From the NCBI GenBank assembly GCA_965229355.1, contig OZ245869.1:496001-560000 (forward strand): 64,000 bases of DNA, given 5' to 3'. This stretch comes from GCA-2737725 sp965229355. GTDB taxonomy: Bacteria; Pseudomonadota; Alphaproteobacteria; Rhodospirillales; Rhodospirillaceae. Shown in pieces: positions 1-7,760 of this stretch (position 1 is the first letter of the stretch; each line of letters opens with the position of its first letter). The notes below the pieces were generated by a model. That model had not been told where the DNA came from and did not search any database. It saw nothing but the letters and a program-made list of their open reading frames with translations. The position numbers and the translations under genes were made by a program.

Positions 1-124
1 TGCCAGCAGAATCTACAAACACGCGCTTGCCATGATACCGCTTCATCAACCCCTCAGCCATGGGCGAGCGAATTTCATTCATGGTGCAGCAAAACAGCAA
101 AGCAGACGGCAGAATATTGACCAT
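1..124 (-). CDS. Low-molecular-weight phosphatase family protein (partial, N-terminus only)
   Basis: The minus strand encodes the first 41 residues of a low-molecular-weight protein-tyrosine phosphatase/arsenate reductase-like protein; the rest lies outside the window. The P-loop CTMNEIRS fits the C-X5-R-S phosphate-binding loop of this fold, with the nucleophilic Cys in a hydrophobic strand context (ALLFCC). The ATG at 124 follows the stop of the UPF0262 gene after 9 bases, so both are probably co-transcribed with hisD. In alphaproteobacteria this gene usually sits between UPF0262 and infA. The substrate cannot be told from the fragment. Confidence 0.8.
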   Translation of the reverse strand, partial: MVNILPSALLFCCTMNEIRSPMAEGLMKRYHGKRVFVDSAG

Positions 125-133
125 AACGCTGCA

Positions 134-655
134 TTACCCGCGAATATGCAGAACGCAGAGCAACGTAAACAGCCGACGCGCCGTGGTATGGTCTAACTCT
201 GCATCAATCGATAATCGCTCCAGCAACATCTGCGCACCTTCGTTATGCAGTGCGCGACGGCCCATATCGATGGCCTCAATCTGCGACGGCGATGATGCTT
301 TGATCGCGTCGTAATAACTTTCGCAAACGATGAAGTAGTCCTTCACCACCATGCGGAAAGGCTTAATCGGGAACACAATCTCTTTAATCGCGCTATCAGC
401 CGTATCGCGAATATCCAGCAGCAAGCGATCTTCGGCCAGCTTTAGGCGCGCATGATAAGGGCCCTGATGGACGCCCTCGCCCTTCAAGCAAAACGAGTTA
501 TCTTCCAACAAATCGAAAATCGCGACTTCACGCTCGTGCTCGACTTCAGGACGACGGCGCACAAACGTCTTTTCGTCCAGCGCAAGTTTAACGATCGAGC
601 GCTGCCGGCTCTGGGTGGGATTGTCGCCTGCGGTGTCATCGCCAGGCGCGGTCAT
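134..655 (-). CDS. UPF0262 family protein
   Basis: A 173-residue protein of the uncharacterised alphaproteobacterial UPF0262 family, recognised from its sequence character (a KLALDEKTFVRRRPEVEHER block, then FDLLEDN and IDIxDT-like segments) and from its fixed place directly after hisD. The reading frame is open further upstream to 772, but that extension lies inside hisD. The ATG at 655 overlaps the hisD stop codon (TAATG) and gives the family's usual length, so it is chosen. No signal peptide or membrane segment is visible. Translational coupling to hisD is likely. Its function is not known. Confidence 0.85.
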   Translation of the reverse strand: MTAPGDDTAGDNPTQSRQRSIVKLALDEKTFVRRRPEVEHEREVAIFDLLEDNSFCLKGEGVHQGPYHARLKLAEDRLLLDIRDTADSAIKEIVFPIKPFRMVVKDYFIVCESYYDAIKASSPSQIEAIDMGRRALHNEGAQMLLERLSIDAELDHTTARRLFTLLCVLHIRG

Positions 656-1956
656 TAGGTCCGCCCGATATTTAATCGAATGGCGACAGATAATGCGTGC
701 GCATCTAACTCTTCGGCGCGCGCCATCGACAAAGCACTGGGGCCAATGGCGGCCAAACCTTCGGCGGAGCAATCCACAATCGAGGTGCGCTTCAAGAAAT
801 CAAACACGCCCAAACCAGACGAGAAGCGCGCGGTGCCCGATGTTGGCAGCACGTGGCTGGGGCCAGCAATGTAATCGCCCAACGCTTCAGGCGTGTGACG
901 GCCCACGAAGATCGCGCCAGCATGCGTGATTGCATTCATCAGTGGCTTGGCATCGGCCACTGCCAATTCCAAGTGTTCAGGTGCAATGCGGTCCACCAAT
1001 GCAGCTGCGTCTTGCAGCTTATTCACCACAATCACACCACCGTGTTTGTTCCAACTCGTGCGAGCAATGTCCGCACGCGGCAATGTGATCAGATGGCTTT
1101 CCACGGCAGCCAAAGCACGGCGCGCGAAATCTTCGCTGTCAGTGATTAACACTGATTGCGATGACGGATCGTGCTCGGCTTGCGACAACAAATCGGCGGC
1201 AATCCAGGCTGGGTCATTTGAATTATCGGCGACTACCAGAATTTCAGACGGCCCGGCCACCATATCGATGCCGACAGTGCCAAAAACTTGCTTCTTGGCT
1301 GAGGCCACGTACGCATTGCCCGGGCCAACAATTTTATCGACCGCTTTGATCGTGGCCGTACCGTAAGCAAGTGCCGCAATCGCCTGCGCACCACCGATAC
1401 GATACACTTCATCAACACCAGCGATATGACATGCGGCGAGCATTAAAGGATTGGTTTTGCCGTCAGGTGTCGGCAATGTGACCACCAAGCGCGGCACGCC
1501 TGCGACCTTGGCAGGGACTGCATTCATCAACACTGATGAAAACAACGCAGCCGTACCACCGGGCACATACAAACCAGCCGATGAGACAGCAGTCCACCGC
1601 CAGCCCAACTTAATACCTTCAGCGCCAGTATAAAGTTCATCTTTTGGAATCTGACGACGGTGATAATCAGCAATGCGTTCAGCAGCTATGTGCAAAGCTT
1701 TCAACGTTTCAGCATCGCACAACTTGGCCGCGGTCTGAATTTCATCCTTCGTGAAGGTCAGCTTATCGGCAGTCAACGCTTGGCGATCCCATTTCGCTGT
1801 GTATTCAAGCACAGCCGCATCGCCGCGCTTTTTCACATCAGCCAGAATGCCTGCAACTGCGCCATCGACATCCGATTTCTCGTCGCGGCTGGCATTCACT
1901 AGCGCTGTAAAATCAGCTTCAAAATTTTTATCGGTTGCGAATAACAGTTTCGCCAT
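655..1956 (-). CDS. hisD: Histidinol dehydrogenase
   Basis: Catalyses the last two steps of histidine biosynthesis, the NAD-dependent oxidation of L-histidinol to L-histidine through the aldehyde, in the cytoplasm. The 433-residue length is normal. Recognisable family blocks are the cofactor/zinc region around QAEHDPSSQ, the EHLEL motif with the catalytic Glu-His pair, and the C-terminal GPSHVLPTSGTARFSSGL region. The ATG at 1956 begins two bases after the hisG stop. Its own stop overlaps the next start codon, so hisG, hisD, UPF0262 and the phosphatase form a tight leftward operon. Confidence 0.97.
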   Translation of the reverse strand: MAKLLFATDKNFEADFTALVNASRDEKSDVDGAVAGILADVKKRGDAAVLEYTAKWDRQALTADKLTFTKDEIQTAAKLCDAETLKALHIAAERIADYHRRQIPKDELYTGAEGIKLGWRWTAVSSAGLYVPGGTAALFSSVLMNAVPAKVAGVPRLVVTLPTPDGKTNPLMLAACHIAGVDEVYRIGGAQAIAALAYGTATIKAVDKIVGPGNAYVASAKKQVFGTVGIDMVAGPSEILVVADNSNDPAWIAADLLSQAEHDPSSQSVLITDSEDFARRALAAVESHLITLPRADIARTSWNKHGGVIVVNKLQDAAALVDRIAPEHLELAVADAKPLMNAITHAGAIFVGRHTPEALGDYIAGPSHVLPTSGTARFSSGLGVFDFLKRTSIVDCSAEGLAAIGPSALSMARAEELDAHALSVAIRLNIGRT

Positions 1957-1958
1957 AG

Positions 1959-2615
1959 CTAACCCGCCACCGCAGCACGGAACTTTTCAATCCAGCCACT
2001 GATTTCTTCCGAGCGCACTTTCAAAGCGGTGCGGTTCACAATCAAGCGGGATGAGACTTGCGCAATCGTTGCGGTTTCACGCAAGCCATTGGCTTTCAAG
2101 GTCGCACCCGTCGAAACCAGGTCAACAATGCGTGGACTTAAGCCCAACACTGGCGCTAACTCCATTGCTCCATTCAGCTTCACGCACTCGGCCTGAATGC
2201 CATGTTCAGCAAACCATTTGGCCGTGATGTGCGGATACTTGGTCGCGATGCGCATGTGGCTCAAGCGCGACAAATCTAAGTCTTCACCGAAGCTGACCGG
2301 CTGCGCGATAGACAGGCGACATTTGCCGATCCCCAAATCAAGCGGCGCATAGAGTTCCGAGTAGTCGAACTCCATCAGCACGTCGTTGCCAGCGATACCA
2401 ATCTGCGCGGCACCAAAAGCCACAAACGTCGCAACGTCGAAGCTGCGCACGCGGATGATCTTCACATGCGGCAAGTTGGTGGAAAAACTGAGCGCGCGCG
2501 AGCTTTCGTCACCCAATGCGGCTTCAGGTTCGATCCCAGCGCGACGCACAATGGGCAGCGCTTCGTCTAAAATGCGGCCCTTCGGCAGGGCAATGATCAA
2601 CGGTTGGGGCGACAT
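1959..2615 (-). CDS. hisG: ATP phosphoribosyltransferase, short (HisZ-dependent) form
   Basis: First enzyme of histidine biosynthesis, condensing ATP with PRPP. The 218-residue protein has the catalytic HisG fold (IIALPKGRILDEALP at the N-terminus, QIGIAGNDVL in the middle) but lacks the C-terminal regulatory domain of the long form. By family knowledge it should need the HisZ regulatory subunit, which is not encoded in this window. The ATG at 2615 is preferred over an upstream TTG at 2639 because the family sequence begins right there, although no clear Shine-Dalgarno sequence precedes it. It heads the leftward his operon. Confidence 0.93.
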   Translation of the reverse strand: MSPQPLIIALPKGRILDEALPIVRRAGIEPEAALGDESSRALSFSTNLPHVKIIRVRSFDVATFVAFGAAQIGIAGNDVLMEFDYSELYAPLDLGIGKCRLSIAQPVSFGEDLDLSRLSHMRIATKYPHITAKWFAEHGIQAECVKLNGAMELAPVLGLSPRIVDLVSTGATLKANGLRETATIAQVSSRLIVNRTALKVRSEEISGWIEKFRAAVAG

Positions 2616-2668
2616 AACAGATACGATAACTGATCCCAAGGGACGGCATGGGACCTTTACGTGAGCCC

Positions 2669-2680
2669 CTTATATATAAG
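2669..2680. promoter_or_regulatory. CTTATATATAAG palindrome upstream of hisG
   Basis: A perfect 12-base AT palindrome lies about 55 bases upstream of the hisG start in the short murA-hisG gap. The surroundings are GC-rich and related (TA)n stretches occur upstream of tRNA-Thr and of the aminomutase gene. It may be part of a promoter (-10-like) or a binding site; the role is inferred from position only. Confidence 0.35.
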
Positions 2681-2762
2681 TGCCGTGGTTTTACACGGTT
2701 TTGGACCAAGTCACTACCGGGGATCAGCCTTAAAATTCAGAGACTTAGGGGTTTTTAAACCG

Positions 2763-4064
2763 CTAGGCCCCGCCCATGCGCTCAATGGTCGCCCCGCAGG
2801 CTTCCAATTTCTGCTCCAGGCGCTCGTACCCACGGTCGAGGTGGTAAACGCGGTTCACCACCGTCTCGCCGGTCGCAGCCAAGCCCGCCAGAACCAGCGA
2901 CACCGACGCACGCAAGTCGGTGGCCATCACAGGCGCGCCCGAAAGTTTTGTTTTACCGCGCACAATGGCCGAAGTGCCGTGCACGTTTACGTCCGCACCA
3001 AAGCGCGTCAGCTCCGGCACGTGCATAAAGCGGTTTTCGAAAATCGTTTCGGTGATCATGCTGGCACCTTCGGCGGTGGCCATTAAGGCCATCCACTGCG
3101 CTTGCATGTCCGTTGGGAAACCGGGGAACGGCTCGGTCATCACGTCGACGCCTTTGAGGCCGTTCTTCGCAGAGACGACGATGCCGTCTGGCGTTTCGGT
3201 GATCTCGACGCCCGCTTGTTTCATCGAATCAAAGACAGCCTTCAGCAAATCGTAGCGCGTGCCCTTCAGCTTCAACGAACCGCGCGTAATAGCAGCCGCA
3301 ATGGCATAGGTTCCCGTTTCGATACGGTCCGGCACCACGCCGACGCGGGCGCCATGAAGTTTTTCAACGCCTTGAATACGCAGCGTACCCGACCCCATAC
3401 CGGTGATCTTCGCACCCATAGCATTCAAGCATTCCGCCAGGTTGGTAATTTCCGGTTCGCGGGCCGCATTCTCGATAATCGTCTCACCTTCGGCGAGCGA
3501 AGCCGCCATCAGCACGTTCTCGGTGCCACCTACGGTGATTTTGGGGAAAATAATCTGCGCGCCTTTTAAGCGCTTATCGACGGTCGCGTGCACGTAGCCT
3601 TGTTTCAGTTCGATCTTTGCACCCAAAGCTTCCAGCGCTTTCAAGTGCAGATCGACAGGGCGCGTGCCAATGGCGCAACCGCCGGGCAGCGACACTTTGG
3701 CTTCGCCGTGACGCGCGACCAACGGGCCCAGCACCAGCACTGAAGCGCGCATACGACGCACCAAGTCATACGGCGCAGTCACAGACGCAATCTTATCGGT
3801 CCGCAGTGTCATGGTGCGGCCTGTCGCACCAGCTTCGGCAATATCAGCGCCCGCACCCAATGCAGATTGATCGATACGCACACCCAATTGGCGCAGCAAG
3901 TTGCCCATGGTGGTGATGTCGGCCAACTCAGGCATGTTGGTCAGCGTCAGCGGTTCGTCACTCAGCAAACCTGCAGCCATGAGCGGCAGTGCTGCATTCT
4001 TAGCACCACCGATTACGATTTCGCCAACAAGCGGCTTGCCGCCTTCAATCCGAATTGCATCCAC
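2763..4064 (-). CDS. murA: UDP-N-acetylglucosamine 1-carboxyvinyltransferase
   Basis: Transfers enolpyruvate from PEP to UDP-GlcNAc, the committed step of peptidoglycan synthesis, in the cytoplasm. The 433-residue protein shows the EPSP-synthase-like fold signature, with GGAKNAALPLMAA near residue 20 binding UDP-GlcNAc. The catalytic Cys is at about residue 130 in SLPGGCAIGTRPVDLH. That Cys is present, so the enzyme is predicted to be of the fosfomycin-sensitive type. The ATG at 4064 gives the usual length. It stands 147 bases upstream of hisG and may or may not share its transcript. Confidence 0.97.
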   Translation of the reverse strand: MDAIRIEGGKPLVGEIVIGGAKNAALPLMAAGLLSDEPLTLTNMPELADITTMGNLLRQLGVRIDQSALGAGADIAEAGATGRTMTLRTDKIASVTAPYDLVRRMRASVLVLGPLVARHGEAKVSLPGGCAIGTRPVDLHLKALEALGAKIELKQGYVHATVDKRLKGAQIIFPKITVGGTENVLMAASLAEGETIIENAAREPEITNLAECLNAMGAKITGMGSGTLRIQGVEKLHGARVGVVPDRIETGTYAIAAAITRGSLKLKGTRYDLLKAVFDSMKQAGVEITETPDGIVVSAKNGLKGVDVMTEPFPGFPTDMQAQWMALMATAEGASMITETIFENRFMHVPELTRFGADVNVHGTSAIVRGKTKLSGAPVMATDLRASVSLVLAGLAATGETVVNRVYHLDRGYERLEQKLEACGATIERMGGA

Positions 4065-4087
4065 GTCTGGGGAATCCTTGTTCGTTC

Positions 4088-4642
4088 TTACAAGCGAGGA
4101 AGGGTCACGCCCTTCTGGCCTTGGTATTTGCCTTTGCGATCACGATACGAGACTGCGCACGGTGAATCGGCTTTCAGGAAAATGAATTGGCACGCACCTT
4201 CGTTCGCATAAATGCGCGCAGGCATCGGCGTCGTGTTTGAAAACTCCAACGTCACGTGGCCTTCCCACTCAGGCTCGAGCGGCGTCACGTTCACAATAAT
4301 GCCGCAGCGCGCGTAGGTGGACTTGCCCAAGCAAATCACCAGCACATCGCGCGGGATACGAAAGTATTCAACCGTGCGGGCCAACGCGAATGAGTTTGGC
4401 GGGATTACGCACATATCAGTTTTGCGATCGACAAAACCCTTGTCGGAAAAATTCTTCGGATCAACGACAGCGGAATCCAGATTGGTGAAGATCTTGAACT
4501 CATCTGCAACCCGCGCGTCATAACCGTACGACGACACGCCGTAGGAGATAACATTGTCGCGTTTGAGGTTTTCCGTGAACGGCTCAATCATGGCGTTCTC
4601 GGTCGCCATTTGGCGGATCCAGGTATCAGGCATCACGGACAT
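4088..4642 (-). CDS. dcd: dCTP deaminase
   Basis: Deaminates dCTP to dUTP, supplying the dUMP route to thymidylate. The 184-residue protein begins MSVMPDTWIRQMA, the usual start of alphaproteobacterial Dcd. It contains the trimeric dUTPase-fold blocks, including GKSTYARCGI and the catalytic Glu region VTLEFSNTTP. The frame extends further upstream to 4699 but the ATG at 4642 matches the family length, so it is used. It lies 23 bases upstream of murA on the same strand and is probably co-transcribed with it. Confidence 0.96.
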   Translation of the reverse strand: MSVMPDTWIRQMATENAMIEPFTENLKRDNVISYGVSSYGYDARVADEFKIFTNLDSAVVDPKNFSDKGFVDRKTDMCVIPPNSFALARTVEYFRIPRDVLVICLGKSTYARCGIIVNVTPLEPEWEGHVTLEFSNTTPMPARIYANEGACQFIFLKADSPCAVSYRDRKGKYQGQKGVTLPRL

Positions 4643-4740
4643 GGGAAAACCTTGCAGAACTTGAGAGGCAGACGCAGGTTCTTGTAGCCCAGCCTGCACG
4701 CCCCCTCAAGTAATGGGCCTCAAGTAATCGGGGTTTAGAG

Positions 4741-4932
4741 CTATTTCGGGTCCGATTCAGGGCCAGATTCGGGAGCCGAGTGATTGGTCTCTTGGGCCGC
4801 CCCCTGAGCCGTCTGCGCCCGCTTCTGGGCTTTGCGCTTCAGCAAATTCGCGCGCAAGGCATCCGCCGACCGGGACAGGCCGTCATCCGACTTTGGGTTG
4901 TGTGAGTGCGGCTTGGGTGTTTTATCGGTCAT
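4741..4932 (-). CDS. Small basic hypothetical protein
   Basis: A 63-residue hydrophilic protein with no membrane segment. The middle (LRANLLKRKAQKRAQ) is basic and helical, and the C-terminus is rich in Ser, Glu and Pro. Short proteins with a similar NLxKRKAQ core occur widely in alphaproteobacteria without known function. The ATG at 4932 is chosen over 4980 because the conserved-looking part starts after it. It lies upstream of dcd and murA on the same strand. No function can be assigned. Confidence 0.6.
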   Translation of the reverse strand: MTDKTPKPHSHNPKSDDGLSRSADALRANLLKRKAQKRAQTAQGAAQETNHSAPESGPESDPK

Positions 4933-5030
4933 GGTGCTGACAACGCTTAACGGACGCCTCTCCTGGCCATAAACTATCACTTCTCAATAAGAAAGAGCCT
5001 GAAATTACGGGCCATGTTGATAAGGGGAGC

Positions 5031-7376
5031 ATGATGTTACCGGCCGATCTTGCCGCAGACGACGACGCGTCACCCAGCAACATCACGCAAGATGCGCGCG
5101 AAGCCGTGGATACGAGCACGCCCGAGGGCATTACCGGCCTTGTGGATAGTTTGCCCGCCTCCTCGCCGCGCCCGCGTTTTAAGAACGAGACCGTCAAAGG
5201 CGATCTCACGGGCGGTTTTGTCGCCGCCGTCATTAGTGTAGCCGAATCCATTCCCTACGGGCTTTTGGTGTTTGCGCCGTTGGGCATGGCCGCTGCTGCC
5301 CAAGGGGTTATGGCAGGTCTTTATGCCTCGATCTTTGCGGCATTTATGGCGGCCCTCTTTGGTGGCACGCAAAATCTCATCAGCGGACCGCGCGCATCCA
5401 CTTCCGTCATCATGGCGACAATGACGGCAACGCTGGCGAACGCGCCCGACCTTGCCGCCCACGGCGGCGTGACAATGGCCGTCGCGCTCACGTTCTTTGG
5501 CGTGTTGTGCGCAGGCGCCCTGCAAATTTCATTTGGGGCTGCCAAGCTGGGCCGTATTATCAAGTTTGCGCCCTACCCCGTCATCGCTGGCTTCATGAAT
5601 GGTGTAGCGATCCTGTTGTTCTTAGGCCAAGCGAAATTCTTGCTGGGGTTGCCCGAGCATTTTCAGTGGGCCGATTGGCGCAGCATAGCGGATAACATTC
5701 AACCGTGTACCTTCGCTATCTCGGCCATCACCATCACCGCTATCGTATTAGGTCCGCGCATCACCCGGCATGTACCGTCGCTGGTAGTGGGCTTGGCCGT
5801 TGGCATTGCAACTTATTACCTCGTCGCATCGCAAGTGGGCTTAGAGGCTTTGGGGCCAGTAGTCGGCGATATCCCGGATAGTGGATTCACATTCGATGCG
5901 CTGGTGCCGATATTCGCTGATGGTATGTCTCCGTGGATTTTAGACCGCATAGCCGACATTGCGCCGATCATCTTTGTGCTCGCTGTCATTGCCTCGATTG
6001 ATTCGTTAATGGGTGCTGCCGCGTTAGACTCCCTCACTTATGCCCGTCACAACAGCAATCGCGAACTCATTGCACAAGGCCTGGCCAACATGACATCCGG
6101 CATTGTAGGTGGCCTCGCATGTTCTGGCGCACTGGCGCGCAGTGCTGCCAGCTACCACAGCGGGGCCCGCACGCGGCTGAACGGCATCGCCCATGCGGGC
6201 TTTGTGTTGCTGATCACACTAGCGGCCGGCCCATGGGTGGGCACTTTGCCACGCGTTGTATTGGCAGCGGTCCTGACCATCGTTGCTATCGGCATGATGG
6301 ACGCTTGGAGCCGCGAGTTAGTGCTGCGCCTGAAAGCCGCTGGCAATTATCGCCGCGAAGTTTCGGCCAATCTGGTGGTGGTCATCGCGGTGGCCATTGT
6401 AACTGTTGCGGTCAATCTCATTGTGGCTGTCGCAACAGGCATGCTGATCGCCATGGTGTTGTTCGTCACGCAAATGAGCAAGTCCATCGTGCGCCGCGTT
6501 TACACCGGCCATCAACGCCGCTCGCTAAAAGTGCGCGACCGCAACGATGCGGAATTGCTGGCCACCTACGGCGACAAAATTGCTGTCGTTGAGTTGGACG
6601 GCCCGCTTTTCTTCGGCACCGCAGACGCGCTTTTACATCAAGCTGAAAGCGGCAGCACAGATGCGGACATTATCGTGCTCGATTTCCGGCGTGTGTCTGA
6701 GATGGACGCTACTGGTGTGCGCCTTCTACAGGTGCTAGCGCGCGCGATTACCAGCAGTGGCCGCCATCTCCTGCTGGCGCACGTCACACCACACAACGAC
6801 TTTGGGCAATTCATTGCCGCCATCGGTGGCCGTCACTTGTTCAGTCACGTCTCATGCTTCACTGATACCGATGCCGCCTTAGAGTGGGCCGAAGACAAAC
6901 TGGTGGTGGAGTACACAGAAATTCCACGCACCGATCAGGAATTGGCGCTGCAGGAACTCTGCATTGTCGAAGGCTTTTCAGAAGCCGATATCGCCATCAT
7001 CACAAGCTACGTCCAACGGCGCGAGTTCGATGCGGGCCATGTGCTATTCGAAGAAGGTGCGCCCGGTGACGCGTTGTTCTTGCTCGCGCGCGGCACCGTC
7101 ACCATTCGCCTCATGCGGGAAGACGGTGATGCCATGCGCCTCGCCACGCTTATTCCCGGCGTGATGTTCGGCGAAATGGCGCTGTTGGAACGTCAAACGC
7201 GCTCGGCTGATGCGGTCGCCACCACATCCATCGTCGTCTATGAAATGGACCAAGCGCATTTCTTACGAATCTTGTCCGAGCATCCTGTGCTAGCCGCGCA
7301 GTTGATCGCCAACACGGCGCGGGCGATTGCGGCCCGTTTGCGGGTCACCAGTGACCACCTGCGGGCGGTCAGCTAG
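5031..7376 (+). CDS. SulP-family anion transporter with STAS and cyclic-nucleotide-binding domains
   Basis: A 781-residue inner-membrane transporter. A cytoplasmic N-terminus of about 60 residues is followed by the SulP transmembrane core (about residues 65-490, with GGFVAAVISVAESIPYGL opening it). Then come a STAS domain (about 514-620, with VSEMDATGVRLL at the usual regulatory loop) and a C-terminal cyclic-nucleotide-binding domain (about 650-760). The phosphate-binding cassette FGEMALLERQTRSADAVA has the Gly-Glu and Arg-Ser-Ala pattern needed to hold a cyclic nucleotide. Substrate may be sulfate, bicarbonate or another anion. A GGGGAG Shine-Dalgarno sequence precedes the ATG. A class III cyclase gene occurs at 31831 in the same window. 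Confidence 0.92.
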   Translation: MMLPADLAADDDASPSNITQDAREAVDTSTPEGITGLVDSLPASSPRPRFKNETVKGDLTGGFVAAVISVAESIPYGLLVFAPLGMAAAAQGVMAGLYASIFAAFMAALFGGTQNLISGPRASTSVIMATMTATLANAPDLAAHGGVTMAVALTFFGVLCAGALQISFGAAKLGRIIKFAPYPVIAGFMNGVAILLFLGQAKFLLGLPEHFQWADWRSIADNIQPCTFAISAITITAIVLGPRITRHVPSLVVGLAVGIATYYLVASQVGLEALGPVVGDIPDSGFTFDALVPIFADGMSPWILDRIADIAPIIFVLAVIASIDSLMGAAALDSLTYARHNSNRELIAQGLANMTSGIVGGLACSGALARSAASYHSGARTRLNGIAHAGFVLLITLAAGPWVGTLPRVVLAAVLTIVAIGMMDAWSRELVLRLKAAGNYRREVSANLVVVIAVAIVTVAVNLIVAVATGMLIAMVLFVTQMSKSIVRRVYTGHQRRSLKVRDRNDAELLATYGDKIAVVELDGPLFFGTADALLHQAESGSTDADIIVLDFRRVSEMDATGVRLLQVLARAITSSGRHLLLAHVTPHNDFGQFIAAIGGRHLFSHVSCFTDTDAALEWAEDKLVVEYTEIPRTDQELALQELCIVEGFSEADIAIITSYVQRREFDAGHVLFEEGAPGDALFLLARGTVTIRLMREDGDAMRLATLIPGVMFGEMALLERQTRSADAVATTSIVVYEMDQAHFLRILSEHPVLAAQLIANTARAIAARLRVTSDHLRAVS

Positions 7377-7473
7377 CCAACCCCGCAGTTTTCCTCGGTT
7401 TTTTGATGCGTGAGGCCGCTTGCCTGGGGTGGGGGCTTATGGCATGTTCCGCGCCTCCTCGCCGGGGCCCGGC

Positions 7474-7499
7474 TATATATAATGACCTTATATATATGT
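7474..7499. promoter_or_regulatory. Twin (TA)n motifs upstream of tRNA-Thr
   Basis: Two AT stretches, TATATATAAT at 7474-7483 and TTATATATATG at 7489-7499, lie 18-43 bases before the tRNA. The second is at a plausible -10 distance from the mature 5' end and the first could serve as an alternative. No convincing -35 was identified. The assignment as promoter is inferred from position and composition. Confidence 0.45.
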
Positions 7500-7516
7500 C
7501 TCAGTGCCCCCAAGAT

Positions 7517-7591
7517 GCTGCCGTAGCTCAGTGGTAGAGCACCCCCTTGGTAAGGGGGAGGTCGAAAGTTCAATCCTTTTCGGCAGCACCA
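7517..7591 (+). tRNA. tRNA-Thr (anticodon GGT)
   Basis: A complete cloverleaf of 75 bases with encoded CCA. The acceptor stem GCTGCCG pairs with CGGCAGC, the D-arm contains AGCTCAGTGGTAGAGC, the anticodon stem CCCCC/GGGGG holds the loop TTGGTAA with anticodon GGT, and the T-arm holds the loop TTCAATC. It decodes ACC and ACU threonine codons. It stands between the SulP transporter and tex, in a gap of 384 bases that holds no protein gene. Confidence 0.97.
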
Positions 7592-7760
7592 TTTCCCTTC
7601 TCATTCTGCGTTTCGATTCGCGCAAATCGCGAACATCATACGCGTCGTTTTCACCAGCACATTAAACTGTGAGTAACTTGCCGATAGCGCTTGGCACAGC
7701 GCAGCGATTGTTTCTATTTTCGCCGCCCGTTTTGTTTCCGCCGACCACATTAGGATTGTT

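Noticed and set aside
655..772. Extension of the UPF0262 frame into hisD
   Set aside because: The upstream 39 codons overlap hisD and look like shadow sequence. The ATG overlapping the hisD stop gives the family length.
6119..6592. 157-codon frame inside the SulP gene
   Set aside because: It is an out-of-frame shadow of the transporter's membrane core, rich in Arg, His and Cys.
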